From: Desulfobacterales bacterium
GTDB lineage: Bacteria; Desulfobacterota; Desulfobacteria; Desulfobacterales; C00003060
NCBI GenBank assembly: GCA_023129535.1
Contig: JAGMBW010000126.1
Span: 1-45,719 of the forward strand
DNA: 45,719 nucleotides
Reading direction: 5' to 3'
The translations under genes were made by a program, and so were the position numbers. The notes under the pieces were generated by a model. It made no database searches and was not told the DNA's origin. It was given only the letters and a program-made list of their open reading frames with translations. Shown here in pieces: positions 40,251 through 45,719 of the stretch (position 1 is the stretch's first letter; every line of letters begins with the position of its first letter).

Positions 40251-41993
40251 TTAATGGACACCATCTACATCTTTGATGACCAGTTGAATCGTTTTTCGAT
40301 TTTTCCACCGGTTCCAGTGGACATGACAGGCAATGCGATCAAGGTGTCGGGGATGCGGGCAGGCAGTGTCTGTGTTGAAAAAGATGGCATCAAGGGGCCT
40401 GGCCTGCCCCGCCTTCGGCGGATTCGAGGGGCGCAATCGCATCTGCAAATGACGTGCTCCAACCACCCGGCTGGAAAGGACATCCATGTCCGAAAGCACA
40501 AAAAGAGGTTCTGGATTCCCTGTTCCGAAAGGGGCAAGCGTTTCCAGGTCATCTGCCAGTTCAGCCGATACATCAGACGCGGAAATCTCGCCGTCGATAA
40601 CCAGTCTGGGCACGAAATCCTCAGGCGTCGTTTTCTGGCAGACAATTCTTTCAAAATCTCTGCGAAAACCCGGGATGTTTTCAGCCCTTAACGTGAGGCC
40701 TGCTGCCGCCCTATGGCCCCCAAATTTTTCCAGGTATTGAGCACAATCCTCCAGGCCTTCATAGAGATCAAATCCATCCGGACTTCGAGCCGAGCCCTTG
40801 CCCATGCCGTCGGCAACCGCAATAATAACAACCGGGCGACAATATTGCTCAACCAGCCTGGATGCGACGATTCCGATGACGCCCTCATGCCATCCCTGCT
40901 GGTCTAAGACGAGGGCCCTTTCTTTCAACAACTCGCGGTTGTTTTCAAGGTGTTGGAGGATTTCTGACAGGATGTGCTTTTCAATCTTCTGCCTTCTCGT
41001 GTTTTCCCGGTTCAGCTCCTTTGCAATGGCATGTGCTGTTTCCATATTCGACGTTGTCAGGAGCTTCAAGCCAATTGAGCCCTGGCCGAGCCTTCCGGCC
41101 GCATTCAGCCGGGGGGCGAGTTTAAAAGCGACGTCACGGGTATCGAGAGGACCGTTCGGCATTTTGCAAACGTTCAAGAGGGCCTTGATACCGGGACGAC
41201 TATCGGAAGCGAGTACTTCAAGTCCTGCCTTCACATAGATGCGGTTTTCTTTCAAAAGGGGGACCATGTCTCCCACTGTGCCGAGGGCTACCAGATCGCA
41301 GGCAGCCTTCAGATTTGGTTCTGATCCGCCTCTGCCAGACCAAAAACCCTCATCCCGTAACCTCTTGCGGAGGGCAAGGACCAGGTTGAAGGCCACGCCC
41401 ACCCCCGCAAGCCACGAAAAGCCTGATGGGCAATCGGGCTGTTTCGGATTTAAAATGGCAAAGGCCTCTGGCATCCGGGGAGGGATTTCATGATGATCCG
41501 TTATGATCACATCGATCCCGGCACGGCGCGCCGCACTGACCGCGTCAAAGCTGCTAATGCCGCAATCCACGGTTATAATAAGGCCGAAGCCATCGGGAAT
41601 AGCACGCTTCTCAACACAATCCCGGCTCAAGCCGTAACCTTCGCTCACCCGATCCGGGATATAGTAGTGGACATCCGCGTCCAGACAGGTCAGAAATTCA
41701 AAGAGGAGTGCAGTGGAGGTGATCCCATCCACATCATAGTCCCCAAAGATGAGCATTTTTTCATCGCGACCAAGAGCCAGCAGGATGCGCTCCACTGCAC
41801 GCTCTGCGTCTTTCATCGAGAAGGGGGATCGAACATGGGCAAGTGAAGGCTTGAGAAAGGCTGCTGCCTCATCGGGACTGCAGATGCCGCGGTTTATAAG
41901 TACAGTGGCGACGGCTGGCTGACAGCCTAAGCTGTCGGCCAGCACAGAAACCTGTTCAGGATCAGGTGAAAGGATATGCCACCTCTTCTGCAT
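40251..41993 (-). CDS. recJ: Single-stranded-DNA-specific exonuclease RecJ
   Basis: 580 aa; IFGDYDVDGITSTALL, ITDHHEIPP, KLAPRLNAAGRLG, GGHRAAAGLTL. Confidence 0.95.
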   Translation of the reverse strand: MQKRWHILSPDPEQVSVLADSLGCQPAVATVLINRGICSPDEAAAFLKPSLAHVRSPFSMKDAERAVERILLALGRDEKMLIFGDYDVDGITSTALLFEFLTCLDADVHYYIPDRVSEGYGLSRDCVEKRAIPDGFGLIITVDCGISSFDAVSAARRAGIDVIITDHHEIPPRMPEAFAILNPKQPDCPSGFSWLAGVGVAFNLVLALRKRLRDEGFWSGRGGSEPNLKAACDLVALGTVGDMVPLLKENRIYVKAGLEVLASDSRPGIKALLNVCKMPNGPLDTRDVAFKLAPRLNAAGRLGQGSIGLKLLTTSNMETAHAIAKELNRENTRRQKIEKHILSEILQHLENNRELLKERALVLDQQGWHEGVIGIVASRLVEQYCRPVVIIAVADGMGKGSARSPDGFDLYEGLEDCAQYLEKFGGHRAAAGLTLRAENIPGFRRDFERIVCQKTTPEDFVPRLVIDGEISASDVSAELADDLETLAPFGTGNPEPLFVLSDMDVLSSRVVGARHLQMRLRPSNPPKAGQARPLDAIFFNTDTACPHPRHLDRIACHVHWNRWKNRKTIQLVIKDVDGVH

Positions 41994-42118
41994 GGCAACG
42001 TGCTATAGCCCAAAAACGACATTTGTACAATACCGATTTTTTTTATTGAAAAGATGGGGCAATCAGTGTTAGTTTTTAGTAGAAGTTTTGGATAAGTTCA
42101 GAAACAAGAGACGTTCAC

Positions 42119-42367
42119 ATGCCGAAAACCGCAGTTAAAAGATACTATCGCGTGGATCGACGGGAGATTCATTTCTTGAAATTTATCCTGGAAGGTTACG
42201 ACGGCGTTGCTGTTCTCAGAACCCTAAATTCGCAGGAAGGATTGGTGGCGCTACACATTGGACCTGGTTGTGAAAGCACGGTAGATATGATCATTCAGGA
42301 TCTTCGGGGGCATATCAGAATTGAAGCTCTGGAATTGAAAATTGAAGATCCCTGGATTGATGATTGA
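42119..42367 (+). CDS. DUF4911 domain protein
   Basis: 82 aa; RYYRVDRREIHFLKFILEGYDGVAVLRTLN...; ends WIDD* inside GATTGAY repeats. Confidence 0.7.
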   Translation: MPKTAVKRYYRVDRREIHFLKFILEGYDGVAVLRTLNSQEGLVALHIGPGCESTVDMIIQDLRGHIRIEALELKIEDPWIDD

Positions 42368-42572
42368 TGATTTATGATTGATGATTGAAAACCAATCAAC
42401 AATCCAAAGGCAATCAACAATCCGAAGGCAATCGTCAATCGACAATCCAGAGGCAATCAACAAATTGGGTTCATTGGGTTTACACGGTTTATTGAGTTTG
42501 TTGTGTTTTAACCCAACAAACCCAACGAACTCAACGAACCCAAAAGACTCAACAAGCACAACAAACACAATA
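42354..42572. repeat. Consecutive GATTGAY, AATCAACAATCC-type and TTGGGTTYA 9-mer arrays upstream of miaB
   Basis: Direct reading. Confidence 0.85.
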
Positions 42573-43958
42573 ATGAAAGAGAAACGTGTCCACATAGTCA
42601 CAATGGGTTGCCAGATGAACGTCTATGATTCCGAACAGATGGTGAGACTTCTTGCCCCATTGAACTACAGGCCCACTTCACATCTGGATAAAGCCGATCT
42701 GGTCCTGCTAAATACATGTTCGATCCGTGAAAAGGCCGAACACAAGGTTTACAGCTTTCTTGGGCGTCTTGTCCGGATCAAACGGCTGAGGCCGGACATG
42801 ATTATCGGGGTAGGCGGATGTGTTGCTCAACAGGAGGGATATCGTCTTGTTGAACGGGCACCGTATATTGATATGGTTTTTGGAACCTTTGCCCTTGGGC
42901 GGCTCCCTTCCCTTGTACAGTACGTGGAAGATCGAAAGAAGCGGATTGTGGACATAAGTCCAAGAGGGGCTTTGGAACCTCTGTATATTAATGGACCAGT
43001 GTTCGAGGCGGAGCGTGCCACGGCCTTTGTGACCATCATGCAGGGTTGCGATAACTTCTGTACGTATTGTGTGGTACCGTATGTAAGAGGACGTGAAGTC
43101 AGCCGGAAACCGGGGGAAATACTTGAAGAAATACGGTGTTTGGTAGAAAATGGTGTTTCTGAGGTCACGCTCTTGGGCCAGAACGTAAATGGATATGGAC
43201 AAAAAAACGGACACGGATGTGATTTCCCGGCGCTCCTTGAACGTGTTAACGATATCGCGGGCTTGCGGCGCATACGTTTCACGACCTCGCATCCAAAGGA
43301 CCTGTCGGATCGGTTGATTGACGCCTTTTGCAGGCTCGACAAACTTGCCCCTCACATTCACCTGCCGGTTCAGTCCGGCTCGGATCGCGTGCTGAGGCGC
43401 ATGCACAGAGGATACTCAAGGGACTTTTATCTCAAGAAAGTTGCAAAATTGTCCAAAGTCCGGCCTGATATTGCAATAACTTCTGATATCATTGTTGGTT
43501 TTCCAGGTGAAGAAGCGGTTGACTTTGAAGCCACCGTAGATCTTGTCCGGCAAGTAGGATTTGACAGCTTCTTTTTATTCAAGTATTCTGAGCGTCCAAA
43601 TGTTCCGGCTGCCAGGTTTTCCAACAAGGTCGGGGATGCCGTAAAAGGTGAACGCTTCAGCACCCTGCTGGAGGTTCAGAAGGAGCTCACCCTGAAAAAA
43701 AATAAGGCCCTTGTGGGAACCACCCAGGAGGTCCTGGTGGAGGGACGTAGCAAAAAATCGCCTGACCAGATGGCAGGGCGCGCCCCATGCAACAGGATTG
43801 TCAACTTTGCTAACGGGGCGGATGCCACGGCATGTGTGGGCGACATTTTGCCCGTGAGAATTGTGGAGGCCTTTTCACATTCCTTGCTGGGGAACCCTGT
43901 CGGCAAGGGCCGTGGAGAGTACTATCAGGAAAATGGAGGAATGTCGAATGTTGCATGA
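42573..43958 (+). CDS. miaB: tRNA-2-methylthio-N6-dimethylallyladenosine synthase
   Basis: VHIVTMGCQMNVYDSEQM, MQGCDNFCTYCVVPYVRGRE (radical SAM CxxxCxxC), TRAM tail; ORF upstream of 42573 is repeat-derived. Confidence 0.95.
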   Translation: MKEKRVHIVTMGCQMNVYDSEQMVRLLAPLNYRPTSHLDKADLVLLNTCSIREKAEHKVYSFLGRLVRIKRLRPDMIIGVGGCVAQQEGYRLVERAPYIDMVFGTFALGRLPSLVQYVEDRKKRIVDISPRGALEPLYINGPVFEAERATAFVTIMQGCDNFCTYCVVPYVRGREVSRKPGEILEEIRCLVENGVSEVTLLGQNVNGYGQKNGHGCDFPALLERVNDIAGLRRIRFTTSHPKDLSDRLIDAFCRLDKLAPHIHLPVQSGSDRVLRRMHRGYSRDFYLKKVAKLSKVRPDIAITSDIIVGFPGEEAVDFEATVDLVRQVGFDSFFLFKYSERPNVPAARFSNKVGDAVKGERFSTLLEVQKELTLKKNKALVGTTQEVLVEGRSKKSPDQMAGRAPCNRIVNFANGADATACVGDILPVRIVEAFSHSLLGNPVGKGRGEYYQENGGMSNVA

Positions 43959-44445
43959 AATGAGAGTTTCAGGTTTAACCATAGACTCGGCTTCAAACAC
44001 CCCTATCGTCATCTTGAAAGCCGTCAATGGAGAATACGCACTTCCCATTTGGATCGGTATCCTGGAGGCGACCGCCATTGCCACAGAACTGGAGAAGGTC
44101 CGCTTCGCTCGCCCCATGACCCATGATCTGTTCAAGAATTTCATTGATGTGCTGAAGGTAAAAATATCCAGGGTGGAAGTGTGCGATCTGAGAGATAATA
44201 CATTCTTTGCCCAGATCTATTTCTCTCTTGATGGCCAGCCATACAATATAGATGCCCGCCCCAGCGATGCTATTGCCCTGGCACTCAGGGCCGAGTGTCC
44301 CATATTTGTTGCCGACACCGTAGTCCAGAAATCAAAGCGGCTGGACAGGGAGCCTGAAGCATGGGACAAGAGCGAAGAGGGGATGAAATGGAAGGACTAT
44401 TTAGAGAAGCTTTCTCCTGACGATTTTGGCAAATATAAGATGTAG
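43948..44445 (+). CDS. Bifunctional nuclease-domain (DUF151) protein
   Basis: MLHEMRVSGLTIDSASNTPIVILKAVNGEYALPIWIGILEATAIA; DARPSDAIALALRAECPIFV; overlaps the miaB end. Confidence 0.88.
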   Translation: MLHEMRVSGLTIDSASNTPIVILKAVNGEYALPIWIGILEATAIATELEKVRFARPMTHDLFKNFIDVLKVKISRVEVCDLRDNTFFAQIYFSLDGQPYNIDARPSDAIALALRAECPIFVADTVVQKSKRLDREPEAWDKSEEGMKWKDYLEKLSPDDFGKYKM

Positions 44446-44451
44446 GCGGCC

Positions 44452-45087
44452 GTGATTGATCTCCACACTCATTCTATTTTCAGCGATGGCGTCCTGGTTC
44501 CATCCGAATTGGTTCACCGGGCAGAAGTACTCGGTATCAAGGCCATAGGTATTACGGACCACGGTGATGCCTCCAACCTCGATTTTATCATCCCCCGCAT
44601 TGTGGCTGTATTGGAAAGATTGAATTACGTCAACCGGATCAAGGCCGTACCCGGCATCGAGTTGACGCATATCCCGCCCTCTCAAATCGCGCAGTTGGCC
44701 GAAGAGGCGCGTTCCCTTGGGGCCAAAGTTGTTGTCGTACACGGGGAAACCATTGCAGAGCCTGTCATTCCTGGTACCAATCGCGCAGCCCTGGTTGCAG
44801 ATATTGACATCCTGGCCCACCCGGGCCTCATCTCCGAGGAAGAGGTGCGAATGGCAGCGGAGAAAGGAATTTTTCTGGAAATTTCGGCTCGCAAGGGACA
44901 CAGCCTGACAAACGGCCATGTGGCGAAGTTGGCTAAGAAACTGGGCGCGGAATTGGTCGTAAACTCGGATGCCCACGAACCTTCAGATCTAGTCACTGAA
45001 GAACAGGCAAGAAGAATCGTCCTTGGCGCGGGTTTGAGCCGGGACGATTTTGAACGTATGCAGAAAAACGCCGAGTCCCTCCTTTGA
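44452..45087 (+). CDS. PHP domain phosphatase (histidinol phosphatase family)
   Basis: IDLHTHSIFSDGVL, GITDHGDASNLDF, VNSDAHEPSD; GTG start. Confidence 0.85.
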   Translation: MIDLHTHSIFSDGVLVPSELVHRAEVLGIKAIGITDHGDASNLDFIIPRIVAVLERLNYVNRIKAVPGIELTHIPPSQIAQLAEEARSLGAKVVVVHGETIAEPVIPGTNRAALVADIDILAHPGLISEEEVRMAAEKGIFLEISARKGHSLTNGHVAKLAKKLGAELVVNSDAHEPSDLVTEEQARRIVLGAGLSRDDFERMQKNAESLL

Positions 45088-45109
45088 TCAAAAACCAACA
45101 CTTGTCATT

Positions 45110-45685
45110 TTATTTGCTCCATGCTCTGTGCTCCATGCTCTGTACTCCATGCTCTGTGCTCTTATAAAATCGGTCCTTTTCGCTGTAAATGCATCCGCAG
45201 TATTGCTGGCGGTACATGTTGAGACGCTTTGAGGTCTCAATCCCTTCCTTCCAACCCTCTCGAAAGTCCCTGTACAGGAACGGCACACCATACGATTTTC
45301 CAAGGCTCTCCCCGATCGAGCGTATCATGTCGTGCTTCTGGAATTTGCTCTGCAAAAGGGTGGAGGTGAAACAATCAAACTTGCCGTGTCTGGCAATAAT
45401 TGCTGCGGTCTTGAGGCGGTCGTGGTAGCAGTAATTACAACGATTTTCTTCACGAAACACCACGTTTTGCAGGAATGTTTCCATATCATAGCCATCCTGA
45501 TAGATGACCTTTAAACCAACCTGCTCAGCATAGATTTTGAGGGCGTTCTCACGGCGCTGGCATTCCTGGTAAGGGTGGATATTGCGGTTGTAAAAAAAGC
45601 CTATGACCTCGAACCGCTCTGATCGAAGGATCTTCAAGGGATATATGGCGCAGGGCGCGCAGCAAATATGAAGCAGAGTTTTCAT
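45110..45685 (-). CDS. queH: Epoxyqueuosine reductase QueH
   Basis: LLHICCAPCAIYPL, CNYCYHDRL, QQYCGCIYSEKDRF; C-terminal tail encoded by a 7-mer repeat. Confidence 0.88.
   Translation of the reverse strand: MKTLLHICCAPCAIYPLKILRSERFEVIGFFYNRNIHPYQECQRRENALKIYAEQVGLKVIYQDGYDMETFLQNVVFREENRCNYCYHDRLKTAAIIARHGKFDCFTSTLLQSKFQKHDMIRSIGESLGKSYGVPFLYRDFREGWKEGIETSKRLNMYRQQYCGCIYSEKDRFYKSTEHGVQSMEHRAWSK
45115..45163. repeat. TGCTCYR 7-mer array overlapping the 3' end of queH
   Basis: tgctccatgctctgtgctccatgctctgtactccatgctctgtgctc. Confidence 0.85.
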
Positions 45686-45719
45686 CGAAACTTAGTTCGC
45701 TCCGCTCACGATTGGAGTA

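Noticed and set aside
42378-42572. 65-aa N-terminal extension of MiaB as genuine protein
   Set aside because: Entirely repeat-derived, while MKEKRVHIVTMGCQMNVYDSEQ is the usual MiaB start; kept only as a start-site finding.

Overview
A 45.7 kb bacterial chromosomal window. Its gene content and style suggest a Desulfobacterota/deltaproteobacterial genome; this is inference, as there is no rRNA to prove it. About 32 recognisable housekeeping-type genes are present: ppsA, an AsmA-like protein, ahcY, metK, panD, panC, an M16 peptidase, plsB, an RNase HI-type protein, a DUF1343/NamZ-like protein, hisC, cmk, rpsA, sppA, an HU/IHF protein, a Sua5/YwlC protein, guaB, dnaE, a UPF0280 protein, a HIT protein, a LapA-like protein, mutS, an AMIN/Amidase_3 amidase, an MBL-fold hydrolase, recJ, a DUF4911 protein, miaB, a bifunctional-nuclease-domain protein, a PHP phosphatase and queH. 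I see no CRISPR, rRNA, tRNA, prophage or intact transposase. The unusual content is between the genes. Most gaps hold arrays of short degenerate units (7, 8 or 9 nt; e.g. GGAGTNNT, GATTGAY, GTTGAGTN, NACGAAAR, CTACTGC, TTCGGAT, CGCAACC, TTGGGTTYA). They are often arranged as two inverted arms that can fold into long imperfect hairpins. Different loci use different unit sequences but the same architecture. Some arms run into coding sequence: they supply stop codons for several unrelated genes, encode the C-terminal tail of QueH, and encode an in-frame N-terminal extension of the amidase. Two arm pairs enclose remnants of small ORFs, one resembling the C-terminus of GxxExxY proteins and one resembling the start of IVS-type four-helix-bundle proteins. 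I therefore propose, as inference, a family of hairpin-armed intergenic elements that sometimes carries small-protein cargo. Several REP/MITE-like palindromes are nested among them.
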